Assembly: GCF_045762675.1 (NCBI RefSeq)
Contig: NZ_JBJDLK010000001.1
Location: 372,001-436,000, forward strand
Reading direction: 5' to 3'
Length of the DNA: 64,000 bases
From: Elizabethkingia meningoseptica_A
GTDB taxonomy: Bacteria > Bacteroidota > Bacteroidia > Flavobacteriales > Weeksellaceae
Shown here one piece after another: positions 1 through 8,086 of the stretch (the first letter of the stretch is position 1; each line of letters opens with the position of its first letter). Below the pieces are notes generated by a model. That model saw only the letters and a list, made by a program, of their open reading frames with translations. It ran no database searches and was not told the origin of the DNA. The translations under genes and the position numbers were made by a program.

Positions 1-150
1 GTAATGGTAGAAAGCGGAAAAGTAAATGATGATGTGGCAGCACAGCTTTCTTACGATATTTCTGAGAAAATTCAGAATGAACTTACATACCCGGGACAAG
101 TAAAAGTAACGGTAATCCGTGAAACAAGAGCTGTAAATATCGCAAGATAA
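1..150 (+). CDS. rny: Ribonuclease Y, C-terminal end (partial)
   Basis: Frame 1 is open from the first base to a TAA at 148-150 and gives the last 49 residues of a protein cut by the window edge. The ending, with YPGQVKVTVIRETRAVNIA, is the conserved tail of RNase Y, the membrane-anchored endoribonuclease that starts mRNA decay. The KH and HD domains would lie upstream, outside the window. A strong terminator follows directly, so this is the end of its transcription unit. Confidence 0.85.
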   Translation, partial: VMVESGKVNDDVAAQLSYDISEKIQNELTYPGQVKVTVIRETRAVNIAR

Positions 151-170
151 CAGATCACATAATAAATAAA

Positions 171-196
171 AGCACCGCTATAGCGGTGCTTTTTTT
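171..196 (+). terminator. Intrinsic terminator after rny
   Basis: Perfect 10-bp stem AGCACCGCTA/TAGCGGTGCT at 171-190 followed by six T residues, 20 bases after the rny stop codon. Confidence 0.9.
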
Positions 197-242
197 ATGA
201 AGTATACCCGCCAAATGAGTATATTCGCTGAAAAGAGTATAT

Positions 243-1304
243 ATGACCAGAATCTGTTTTACAGAAGATCGTTTCGAGATTAATGGGGAAGTTGTTTCTT
301 TGCCTTATCCGGTAAAAGATTTAAAGAATATTTTAGGGGAATCGGATATATTTGCAAGTGAGCATAATGATGTATATATCTGGTCTGATCTTGGACTTAA
401 AGCTTATTCTAAAGACGGACAGACCGTAGATATTATAGATGTTATTTTTCAGCCGGAAGATTATGAACACTCTCCTAAAGAAGCTTTTACGGGAGAACTA
501 TTGCTGGAAGGTATAGATATAATAGATTATTACCAGCAGAATAAAGACAAAAGAGTAAAACTGTGGGATGATGATCCAAACGGTGCTTTTGTGTTTAACC
601 AGCACAGTATATGGTTTGATTTGACAGAAGGAATTCTGGATGCGGTTTCCATAGAGATTTATTCAAAAGGTGAAGCCGTTATTGCAGAACCATTACCTCT
701 TGATAAAGGATTTGAAAATATGCCGGAATTATGGCAGCGATGGATAGATGCAACGAAAGAATATGTTGAAGAAAGCAATGCTTATTATAATCTGACCTAT
801 GGAATTACAGAAGAGCAACTGCAGGAATCCGAAGATCAGTTTGATTTCCCTTTGCCTCTGGTTTTGCTTAATTTTTACAAAGTACACAATGTAAGATGGA
901 ATGCGGTAACTTCAGCATTTAGCTTTAGTGTGAACGGTTGGAGTTATGATTTGTTACCATTTGAAAAGATTATAGATGAATGGGAAGAAATACAGGATTT
1001 ATGTGATGATGAAATCTTAAGTGATGAAATGAAAGAAGGTTATTCGGATAAAGTCAAAGCTTCTAATTATGCGAATCCACAATGGATTCCTTTTGCAGAA
1101 GGACGTAACGGAGATTATCTGTTAATCGATGCAGACCCGTCTGAAAAAGGTGTATACGGACAAATTATTGAACTCCAGAATGAAGGATGGCTAAGAACTG
1201 TTGTTGCTTCTTCACTGGAAGATCTGATAACACAGGAAATAGCGGTTATTCAAAGTGAAGGTAATAACAGGTTTGGATTTATTCAGGAAAACGGGAAGTT
1301 TTAA
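243..1304 (+). CDS. SMI1/KNR4 (SUKH)-type protein with an N-terminal extra domain
   Basis: A 353-residue acidic cytoplasmic protein with no signal peptide. The C-terminal half (about 190-340) has the look of the SMI1/KNR4 (SUKH) fold: an EEQLQESEDQF start, FPLPLVLLNFYKVHN, and WIPFAEGRNGDYLLIDADP. The first 70 residues (ICFTEDRFEINGEV onward) look like a separate small domain of unknown function. SUKH proteins often give immunity to polymorphic toxins in bacteria, but no toxin gene is adjacent. A solitary immunity or housekeeping protein are both possible. It is flanked by terminators, so it is monocistronic. The family call is by motif only. Confidence 0.6.
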   Translation: MTRICFTEDRFEINGEVVSLPYPVKDLKNILGESDIFASEHNDVYIWSDLGLKAYSKDGQTVDIIDVIFQPEDYEHSPKEAFTGELLLEGIDIIDYYQQNKDKRVKLWDDDPNGAFVFNQHSIWFDLTEGILDAVSIEIYSKGEAVIAEPLPLDKGFENMPELWQRWIDATKEYVEESNAYYNLTYGITEEQLQESEDQFDFPLPLVLLNFYKVHNVRWNAVTSAFSFSVNGWSYDLLPFEKIIDEWEEIQDLCDDEILSDEMKEGYSDKVKASNYANPQWIPFAEGRNGDYLLIDADPSEKGVYGQIIELQNEGWLRTVVASSLEDLITQEIAVIQSEGNNRFGFIQENGKF

Positions 1305-1330
1305 TTTTCAGATCTAAAAACCAATTCAAA

Positions 1331-1444
1331 ATGAAATATAAGAGCAGTTATTTAATGTTATTGAGCTTATTATTTACATTGGCATTTGAAAAGCTACCCA
1401 AGGGTAGCTTTCTTTTTTATAGGTTTTTAAATTCAAGTATGTAG
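1331..1444 (+). other. Signal-peptide-like small ORF running into a terminator
   Basis: ATG at 1331 opens a 37-codon frame whose first 20 residues (MKYKSSYLMLLSLLFTLAFE) look like a Bacteroidota export signal. The rest translates the terminator hairpin at 1391-1417. It is probably the decayed 5' end of a secreted protein gene, or chance. No function is assigned. Confidence 0.25.
1391..1417 (+). terminator. Intrinsic terminator
   Basis: Nine-bp stem AAGCTACCC/GGGTAGCTT (1391-1410) with a 2-base loop, then a T-rich tract. It ends transcription from the SMI1/KNR4-type gene. Confidence 0.8.
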
Positions 1445-1511
1445 GTGTCGTTTTTTTGACAATATTCTGTTTTGTTTAAATTCATTATCTTTAGTTCGGA
1501 AAACTAATATT

Positions 1512-2609
1512 ATGAGTGATAAATTTACAATTTTATTGAAGAAATTATCTTTTCTTCTTCTTCTTTTTATAATCAGTCTGAATTTTGCCTATGGCCAAAA
1601 GAAATCATACAAAGTAGTAGCCTATATTTCTACGGACAGTACCTCACTTATGCAGTATGATCTTACAAAGATTACACATCTTATCTATGGATTTGCCCAT
1701 CTGGATAATGAAGGAAAACTAAGTATTAATAAGAAGAAAGATTCTGTGATGCTGAAGACTTTTGCTGAGGTTAAAAAGAAATACCCAAAGCTGAAAACCA
1801 TGATCGCATTAGGCGGATGGACGGGATGCTTTACCTGTTCTGAAACTTTCGCTGATCCGGCTAAAAGAGTGGCGTTTGCAAAATCTACGAAAGCTTTTAC
1901 AGATTATTTTAAGTTGGATGGTATCGATCTTGACTGGGAATATCCTGCGATTAAAGGCCCTCCGGGACACTTATTTCAGGATCAGGACAGACCTAATTTT
2001 ACAGATCTTGTGGTGCAGCTTAGAAAAGAACTCGGGAATAAAAAATTGATCACATTTGCAGCAGGAGGATTCGGGGATTTCCTTGAAAAGTCAATTGAAT
2101 GGCAAAAAATAAACCCGTATTTAGATTTTGTAAACCTCATGAGTTATGATCTGGTTCACGGTTATTCTACGGAAACAGGGCATCAGTCGGCATTGTACTC
2201 TCCAAGATCAAAAGATGAATCCATCAACAGAGCGGTAAATTTTTTCAAAAATGTAAAGTTTCCTCTGAATAAGGTAGTTGTCGGAGTACCTTTTTATGTG
2301 CGTTATTTCCAGGTTCAAGATGATAGTGACAGAGGTATGTATAAACCAACGCAGTTTATTACAATGATCGACTATAAAAGGCATAAAGACAGTCTTCCGG
2401 CAGAAGGTTATGAAGAATATTGGGATGAAAGTGCAGGAGTACCTTATTGGTTTAATAAGCAGAAAAATATTTTTGTGAGCGGAGATAATAAAAAATCAAT
2501 TCAGTTAAAGACAGATTATATTAAAAAACAACATTTAGGAGGGATTATGTTTTGGGAACTTTCCTATGATATTTCAAAAGATGGTTTGCTGGACGCTATT
2601 AAGTTTTAG
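1512..2609 (+). CDS. Secreted GH18 family glycosidase (chitinase-type)
   Basis: 365 residues. The first about 29 form a signal peptide (KLSFLLLLFIISLNFAYG, ending before QKK). The GH18 catalytic signature DGIDLDWE is at 136-143, so the acid/base is predicted to be Glu143 with the two upstream Asp residues intact. The TIM barrel is also shown by YKVVAYIS at the start, KTMIALGGW before the catalytic strand, and GGIMFWELSYD near the end. Such enzymes cut beta-1,4-GlcNAc polymers by substrate-assisted catalysis. No carbohydrate-binding module or type IX sorting domain follows, so it should be periplasmic or released. Chitinase or endo-beta-N-acetylglucosaminidase activity cannot be told apart here. 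Confidence 0.85.
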   Translation: MSDKFTILLKKLSFLLLLFIISLNFAYGQKKSYKVVAYISTDSTSLMQYDLTKITHLIYGFAHLDNEGKLSINKKKDSVMLKTFAEVKKKYPKLKTMIALGGWTGCFTCSETFADPAKRVAFAKSTKAFTDYFKLDGIDLDWEYPAIKGPPGHLFQDQDRPNFTDLVVQLRKELGNKKLITFAAGGFGDFLEKSIEWQKINPYLDFVNLMSYDLVHGYSTETGHQSALYSPRSKDESINRAVNFFKNVKFPLNKVVVGVPFYVRYFQVQDDSDRGMYKPTQFITMIDYKRHKDSLPAEGYEEYWDESAGVPYWFNKQKNIFVSGDNKKSIQLKTDYIKKQHLGGIMFWELSYDISKDGLLDAIKF

Positions 2610-2651
2610 AATCAGATAATATAGAACAATAAAACCGGGTTTTGTGACCAT

Positions 2652-2695
2652 GAGCCTGTCAAAGAGATTCGATTACTGATCTTTTCGACAGGCTC
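2652..2695. repeat. Inverted repeat between convergent genes (REP-like)
   Basis: GAGCCTGTC at 2652-2660 is mirrored by GACAGGCTC at 2687-2695, with imperfect pairing of the adjoining AAAGAGAT/ATCTTTTC. It lies between two convergent genes and could act as a bidirectional terminator. The GAGCCTGTCGAAAAG-type word is also typical of dispersed REP elements. Confidence 0.55.
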
Positions 2696-2732
2696 TTGGT
2701 ATAAACTAAGGGCAACATGGCAATTTTATTTT

Positions 2733-3434
2733 TTAAAATAAACTTTGCATGAAAGTCTTGGCTTCTACATATTCAATATGACAGCTTTGTGGGACTTCAA
2801 TACCATTTTCATCAAAGAAGTGAACAATGAGGAACTGCATCAGGTTCTGAGGATGATCCAGACGCTTTTTAAAGCTGTAGGTCTTCTTTTTATCCATAGG
2901 CTGCATTTTCAGATTTTGTTCTGTTACCTGATAGGTATTATTGACCATATCGGTATCTATATTTTTCCATTCAGCACTAAAATGCGCAGCTTGTTTAGGA
3001 ATTTTAGTAAAAAGAAGACTTAGTTTTTCAGGATCAAAATGTACGGCGGAGTGATCATAATCATTCCATACAAAGTTTTTCATCAACGTAAGACCTTCCA
3101 TTTTAGAGAGTCCTTTTTCGGTTGTTTTTTTTCCGGCTTCAGACTCTGTATCACATTTCATAATGTCGTGCAAAAGTTTCGCGATACGGCGGTGAATATT
3201 TTTATCCTGTATATTTTTTAGTTCAGTTTCAAGGGCTGTCCGCAGTAGTTTTCCCATACGGGAACACCTTCCGAATTCCGAAGCGTTCTGGGTAACCTTG
3301 CTGTACTTCGGGTCATTCTTAAGGTCTCCCTTTTTAAAACCACCGGCTCTGCGTATCACCAGTTTGCCATTCATCTGGTAGAAAGAATAGCCTTCTTTCA
3401 TTGCTTCACGGATGAGATCTCTGTTGATTTCCAT
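2733..3434 (-). CDS. Conserved hypothetical protein, 233 aa
   Basis: Product not recognised. I use the ATG at 3434 (MEINRDLIREAM) rather than one 14 codons upstream, because a -7 box TACATTTG at 3449-3456 sits between the two. The protein is basic and soluble: an N-terminal FYQMNGKLVIRRAGGFKKGD segment, a helical middle (FGRCSRMGKLLRTALETEL and RIAKLLHDIMKCDTES), and a beta-rich C-terminal half ending in HIEYVEAKTFMQSLF. There is no signal peptide, membrane segment or catalytic motif I can name. It stands alone, convergent with the chitinase gene. Confidence 0.65.
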   Translation of the reverse strand: MEINRDLIREAMKEGYSFYQMNGKLVIRRAGGFKKGDLKNDPKYSKVTQNASEFGRCSRMGKLLRTALETELKNIQDKNIHRRIAKLLHDIMKCDTESEAGKKTTEKGLSKMEGLTLMKNFVWNDYDHSAVHFDPEKLSLLFTKIPKQAAHFSAEWKNIDTDMVNNTYQVTEQNLKMQPMDKKKTYSFKKRLDHPQNLMQFLIVHFFDENGIEVPQSCHIEYVEAKTFMQSLF

Positions 3435-3448
3435 ATTAACTGTTTTTA

Positions 3449-3456
3449 CAAATGTA
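3449..3456 (-). promoter_or_regulatory. Bacteroidota -7 box
   Basis: Minus-strand TACATTTG fits the TAnnTTTG consensus exactly. It is 15 bases before the chosen ATG at 3434 and decides that start. No clear TTG -33 element was found. Confidence 0.55.
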
Positions 3457-3651
3457 TATAAATTGTTAATACACACGTAATATAAATTACGAATTAACTT
3501 TTTGAGACATTAGAAGTTACAGTTTGTTGACCGGGTATATCTTCAGCAATTACCAACGAATCGAATTATCAGTCAGTTGGTCTCTCTGTTTTTCTATTTT
3601 TACAGATTGTTGTAAACATGGAATCATGAAGTAACTTTCTGTCTTTTTACG

Positions 3652-3659
3652 TAAATTTG
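3652..3659 (+). promoter_or_regulatory. Bacteroidota -7 box of the UvrD-type helicase gene
   Basis: TAAATTTG matches TAnnTTTG, 26 bases before the ATG. No good -33 TTG was found at the expected distance. Confidence 0.5.
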
Positions 3660-3685
3660 TATTCCCTAAAAACTTTAGACACAGA

Positions 3686-6004
3686 ATGGATTATTTGAAA
3701 GGACTTAATGAATCACAATATGAAGCGGTAACAACTATTCAGGGACCTTTAATGGTACTGGCAGGAGCAGGTTCCGGTAAAACAAGGGTACTTACAATGC
3801 GTATAGCCCATCTTATTCAGAATGGTGTAGATCCTTTCAATATTCTGGCACTAACTTTTACCAACAAAGCAGCACGCGAAATGAAAGAGCGTATTGCAAA
3901 AGTGGTGGGAGACAGCGATGCTAAAAGTATCTGGATGGGAACATTCCACTCCATATTTGCCAGAATCCTGCGTATGGAAGCTCCTTATCTGGGATTTCCT
4001 TCGAACTTCACCATTTATGATGGTCAGGACGCGCTGAATGTCATTAAAAAGGTACTGAAGGAAATGTCCATAGATTCAGACCTTTATAAACCTAAAAAAG
4101 TACTGGGAAGAATTTCGCAGTATAAAAATAATCTGATTACGGTAAATGCTTATTTCAACAATCCGGAATTAATGGAAGCTGATGAAATGGCCAATATGAA
4201 ACTGTTAGGTGAAATTTACCGTAAATATGTAGAAACCTGCTTCAAATCCGGAGCGATGGATTTCGATGACCTGCTGCTACGTACCAATGAATTGCTTACG
4301 AGATTTCCGGAAGTACTGGCGAAATATCAGGACAGATTCCGTTACATTTTGGTTGATGAGTACCAGGATACAAACCACTCACAGTATCTTATTGTAAAAG
4401 CACTGGCTTCTAAATTTGAGAACCTGTGTGTTGTAGGGGACGATGCTCAGTCTATTTATGCCTTCCGTGGTGCAAACATTTACAACATTCTTAACTTTAA
4501 AAAAGATTACCCGGATGCTGTTACAGTTTCACTGGAACAAAATTACCGCTCTACCCAGAATATTGTAAATGCTGCCAACGATGTTATTGCAAAAAACCAG
4601 CAGCAGTTTAAGAAAAATGTTTTCAGTGAAAACGAAATGGGGGATAAGATACAAGTATACCGAAGTCTTTCCGATGCGGATGAGGCAAACTTTGTGGCTT
4701 CACAGATTCTTGAAAACAGTATGCGGAACCAGAGAATGTACAGTGATTTTGCTATTCTGTACAGAACGAATTCCCAGACACGTGCTTTTGAAGACGCGCT
4801 AAGAAGAAAAAATATTCCGTATAAAGTATACGGAGGGCTTTCCTTTTACCAGAGAAAAGAAATTAAAGACCTTATTGCTTACCTGAGACTTTTAATCAAC
4901 GAAAACGATCAGGAAGCATTACTCAGAATTATCAATTACCCGGCAAGAGGTATTGGTGAAACAACTCAGAATAAACTGATTGTTATTGCAGACCAGTTAA
5001 ATGTTTCAATAGCTGAATTACTGAACAATCTTCAGATGTATGGAGCCCAGACCGGATTCAATGCCGGTACACTGAATAAACTCTCGGAGTTCTGGAATAT
5101 GATTAAAGCCTTTCAGGTAATGATGAAATCAGAAACCGTTTATCAGGTGGCTATGGATGTTGCACAGAAGAGTGGTTTACTGAAGTTATTGAAGGACGAT
5201 CAGACACCTGAAGGTGTTTCCCGTATGGAAAACATTCAGGAATTAATGAACTCTCTGCAGGGGTTTATTGAAGAACAGCAACAGTTGGAAGACGGTGATC
5301 CGAGCCTTTCTAACTTTTTAGAAAACATTGCTCTTTCTACAGATACTCAGGATAAAGAAGATGACAATAACAAAGTATCATTAATGACCATTCACCTTTC
5401 GAAAGGTCTGGAGTTCCCGGTAGTGCATATTGTAGGTCTTGAAGAAAACCTGTTCCCGTCATTTATGAGTGCCAATACACGTGAAGAACTGGAAGAAGAA
5501 AGACGTTTGTTCTATGTAGCTCTTACAAGAGCCGAAAAGCAGGCGATATTCTCTTATGCTGTTTCGCGTTTCCAGTGGGGTAAAATTACCGATTCGGAAC
5601 CAAGCCGTTTCCTTAGTGAAGTAGATGCGATATATCTGGATTTCCTGAATCCGGCAACGGATAACAGATTTGTCAATTCATCAGGACTTAAATCAAGTCT
5701 GTTTGATGATACGCCGCCACCGCGTCTGGTAAAAAAAGATGCGCCTAAAAAACTTACATCAGCACCGGCATTAACGCCGAAGAACCTTAAACCTATAGCT
5801 TCTGCTAAAATCAATAATCCATCGGGTGGAACGACAGATGATATTGAAGTAGGAGACAGGGTGAGACATGACCGCTTCGGAGTAGGAGAAGTTGTTTTTC
5901 TGGACGGAACAGATCCCCAGAATATAAAAGCGAAAGTAATATTCCAGCATGAAGGCGAGAAAAACCTTATTCTGAAATTTGCAAAACTGACGAAAGTTTC
6001 TTAA
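3686..6004 (+). CDS. UvrD/PcrA-family superfamily 1 DNA helicase
   Basis: A 772-residue 3'-5' DNA helicase for nucleotide excision and replication repair. Walker A AGAGSGKT is at 26-33. VDEYQDTN (motif II), VVGDDAQSIYAFRGAN (motif III), EQNYRST (motif IV), MTIHLSKGLEFP (motif V) and FYVALTRAEK (motif VI) follow in order. The C-terminal module (VGDRVRHDRFGVGEVV) is the PcrA/UvrD tail that contacts RNA polymerase in other bacteria. Length is normal for the family. It is monocistronic, with a -7 box upstream and a stem-loop downstream. PcrA and UvrD cannot be separated by motifs alone. Confidence 0.93.
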   Translation: MDYLKGLNESQYEAVTTIQGPLMVLAGAGSGKTRVLTMRIAHLIQNGVDPFNILALTFTNKAAREMKERIAKVVGDSDAKSIWMGTFHSIFARILRMEAPYLGFPSNFTIYDGQDALNVIKKVLKEMSIDSDLYKPKKVLGRISQYKNNLITVNAYFNNPELMEADEMANMKLLGEIYRKYVETCFKSGAMDFDDLLLRTNELLTRFPEVLAKYQDRFRYILVDEYQDTNHSQYLIVKALASKFENLCVVGDDAQSIYAFRGANIYNILNFKKDYPDAVTVSLEQNYRSTQNIVNAANDVIAKNQQQFKKNVFSENEMGDKIQVYRSLSDADEANFVASQILENSMRNQRMYSDFAILYRTNSQTRAFEDALRRKNIPYKVYGGLSFYQRKEIKDLIAYLRLLINENDQEALLRIINYPARGIGETTQNKLIVIADQLNVSIAELLNNLQMYGAQTGFNAGTLNKLSEFWNMIKAFQVMMKSETVYQVAMDVAQKSGLLKLLKDDQTPEGVSRMENIQELMNSLQGFIEEQQQLEDGDPSLSNFLENIALSTDTQDKEDDNNKVSLMTIHLSKGLEFPVVHIVGLEENLFPSFMSANTREELEEERRLFYVALTRAEKQAIFSYAVSRFQWGKITDSEPSRFLSEVDAIYLDFLNPATDNRFVNSSGLKSSLFDDTPPPRLVKKDAPKKLTSAPALTPKNLKPIASAKINNPSGGTTDDIEVGDRVRHDRFGVGEVVFLDGTDPQNIKAKVIFQHEGEKNLILKFAKLTKVS

Positions 6005-6045
6005 GCGGGTATAAGAAATAAAAATATAAGTGATTAGAATGTATG

Positions 6046-6078
6046 AAACGTAACAGGTTTTGAAAAACTGTTACGTTT
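6046..6078. terminator. Stem-loop between convergent genes
   Basis: Eleven-bp perfect stem AAACGTAACAG/CTGTTACGTTT. It follows the helicase gene and also lies beyond the end of the beta-lactamase operon. The T-tract is weak, so termination is inferred from the stem and position. Confidence 0.6.
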
Positions 6079-6089
6079 ATCCCCAATGT

Positions 6090-6108
6090 CGCGGATTTGT
6101 AATCCGCG
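6090..6108. repeat. Small palindromic repeat CGCGGATT-TGT-AATCCGCG
   Basis: An 8-bp perfect inverted repeat with a 3-base centre, GC-rich against an AT-rich background. From general knowledge, the word GCGGATTTGTAATCCGC recurs as a dispersed intergenic repeat in Bacteroidota; only this copy is seen here. Confidence 0.6.
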
Positions 6109-6116
6109 GTATCGTT

Positions 6117-7010
6117 TTATTTATGAATATAATAGTCGTAAGCAGCTTTGGCAATATCAGCAATAATTGCTTCTGAATCATTAAAATTTTCATAAGTATC
6201 GTGAACAAAAACTGTAATTACAATTTTTTTATTTTTTGGAAGTTCAATAATCCCATAACTATTTACAGCACCTGTCATTCCTGCATCATTTGTAAAAGAG
6301 GTTCCGCTTCTGTGTGCTACTTTTACATCAGCCATAAGTTTTCCTTTTAATCTTTTTAAGCCGGTTTTATTATTCAGCATAGCCTCATAAAGCCATTTGG
6401 TGTTTACTCCATTCAGTATTTTTCCCTGATAAAATTTATCCAGTAATTGTGTTGCTCTGTTGGGGGTGATTTTATTTATAAACTGAGAGTCCCAATCTTT
6501 ATGCATATCTTCTTCATCATTTTTTATAATAAAGTCTTTGGTTCCGATAAATTTTTGTATGGTATCAGTACCTCCAATCAATCGGATTAAAATATCAGTC
6601 AGGTTATTGTCACTATAACAGATCATCCACATGAGTGCATCTTCCAGGGTGATTGAGATATTCTCCTTCGGATATTTTTCCAGAAAAGGACTCCAGGTGT
6701 TTTCCAATAACTCTTCTTTTTTAATAAATATCTTTTGAGACATTTTCAGTTCTCCCTTTTCAACTTTATGTAGTACTGTCAGTGCGATAGGGAATTTAAA
6801 AGTACTAAGCATTGGATAGAGCTGATTTCCATTAATCTGTACTTTATCATTTTTATTTCCTCCAATAATGGAAACCCCAACATCAGCTTTTTTGCCTGTT
6901 ATAATGTTTTCAATACGTTTTTTTAATTCATTATTCGTTGTTTGGGCATTCAGGCTTATTATTCCAAAAACAAAAAGAAGACTTGTAAAATATGATTTGA
7001 TAAATGACAT
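6117..7010 (-). CDS. Class A beta-lactamase, second paralog of the operon
   Basis: 297 residues with a signal peptide (about 1-22, ending NAQ). Class A motifs are intact: nucleophile Ser69 in STFK (69-72), SDN at 133-135, a Glu-rich omega-loop segment NDEEDM near 166, and HRSG (233-236) in place of the usual KTG. It is clearly homologous to the product of the first gene of the operon (same PNTWSP/ENTWSP, GGT-TIQKFI and IIADIAKA blocks) but strongly diverged, so the duplication is not recent. It acts in the periplasm on beta-lactams; the spectrum cannot be read from sequence. It is the last gene of a three-gene operon, 13 bases after the serine hydrolase gene. Confidence 0.88.
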   Translation of the reverse strand: MSFIKSYFTSLLFVFGIISLNAQTTNNELKKRIENIITGKKADVGVSIIGGNKNDKVQINGNQLYPMLSTFKFPIALTVLHKVEKGELKMSQKIFIKKEELLENTWSPFLEKYPKENISITLEDALMWMICYSDNNLTDILIRLIGGTDTIQKFIGTKDFIIKNDEEDMHKDWDSQFINKITPNRATQLLDKFYQGKILNGVNTKWLYEAMLNNKTGLKRLKGKLMADVKVAHRSGTSFTNDAGMTGAVNSYGIIELPKNKKIVITVFVHDTYENFNDSEAIIADIAKAAYDYYIHK

Positions 7011-7023
7011 ATGTATGATTTAA

Positions 7024-8082
7024 TTATGATTTGTGAATACTTAAATGATTATTGAAAATGATATCAACGATATCTTTTATGAAAAGATCACGTTCATATT
7101 GTTCCCCGTTAATAATTAATGAAATGGATATTTTTGATGTTGGCTCATAGACCAGAATAGTATTGGTACCGTAAGTTCCGCCTGTATTGCCGTAAAAATT
7201 AATTCCGTGGAAATTAAAATTCATTAAGCCGCGTCCATAGGTTTCTTTTCCAATCACAGGTTTCATTACCTCCAGGCTTTTTCCTTCTAAAATCCTGCCT
7301 TCAAAAAGTAAGTTGATGAATTTATTTAAATCAGATGTATTGCTTGAAATATCGCCTGCACCAATGATGTTTTTGAAATAAAAATCAGGATTTTCAACCC
7401 AGCCCTGTTCAGAAAATTTATAGGATTTTGAGACGTTTTGAGGATTTTGAAGTGCTGAATTTGTAAACAAAAGTTTATTGGGTTTTGTAATAAGTTTACG
7501 TAAGACATTGCCATAGTTGTCTTTATATTTCTTTTCAATAATTTTTCCCAGCAGATAGTATCCTGAGTTGGAATAACTAACGCTGTCGCCAGGTTTGAAT
7601 AATGGCTTCTGAGATTTTAGTTCTGCAAACAATTCAGCATCGGTTCTGGGCTCTTTTAACCATATTGTTTTGCCGGATTTCTTTACATAATTGTTCAGAC
7701 CGCTTGAATGTTCCAACAGATTTCTGATGGTGATTTTGTCAGAGTTTTGTATCGTCGGAAAAAACTCGGATAATCTGGCATCCGGAGATAGTTTGTTGCT
7801 TTCAATAAGTTTGAAAATTAATACCGATGTAAAAAGCTTGGTAATCGACCCTACCTGATAAACAGAATTTTTATTAAAATCTTGCCCCGAAATCTTACCA
7901 AAGTTCCTGTAATACACTTCTTTTCCTTCTTTATAAACAGAGATGCTCCCTACATCGAGGTTATTTTTTTCAATATTTTCTAGGTAACGATCTATTTTGT
8001 CAGTATGGATGTTATCCTGTGCGGATAACCGGAAACCTGAAAGAACTGCTACAAGAACAAAGAGTAATTTTATTCTGATCAT
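7024..8082 (-). CDS. Serine hydrolase of the class C beta-lactamase/PBP fold
   Basis: 352 residues from the ATG at 8082, which lies 4 bases past the upstream stop codon. An ATG nine codons earlier would overlap that gene. A signal peptide runs to about residue 21 (GFRLSAQ). SITK at 79-82 is the SxxK nucleophile motif, YSN at 170-172 is the second motif, and NTGGTYG near the C-terminus replaces KTG. This pattern fits the broad Beta-lactamase family: esterases, D-aminopeptidases, AmpH/EstB-like proteins and some peptidoglycan hydrolases. True beta-lactamase activity is uncertain. Its place between two class A genes suggests a linked role in cell-wall peptides or beta-lactam response. Confidence 0.85.
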   Translation of the reverse strand: MIRIKLLFVLVAVLSGFRLSAQDNIHTDKIDRYLENIEKNNLDVGSISVYKEGKEVYYRNFGKISGQDFNKNSVYQVGSITKLFTSVLIFKLIESNKLSPDARLSEFFPTIQNSDKITIRNLLEHSSGLNNYVKKSGKTIWLKEPRTDAELFAELKSQKPLFKPGDSVSYSNSGYYLLGKIIEKKYKDNYGNVLRKLITKPNKLLFTNSALQNPQNVSKSYKFSEQGWVENPDFYFKNIIGAGDISSNTSDLNKFINLLFEGRILEGKSLEVMKPVIGKETYGRGLMNFNFHGINFYGNTGGTYGTNTILVYEPTSKISISLIINGEQYERDLFIKDIVDIIFNNHLSIHKS

Positions 8083-8086
8083 CTGT

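Noticed and set aside
1456..1494. Promoter TTTG...TATCTTTAG before the chitinase gene
   Set aside because: The spacing between the two boxes is about 27 bases, outside the usual range, and the -7 box ends in A instead of G. Not reported as a feature.
2745..3221. Small plus-strand reading frames opposite the hypothetical gene at 2733-3434
   Set aside because: They are antisense to a gene with a good start and promoter, and their translations look like shadows of that frame.
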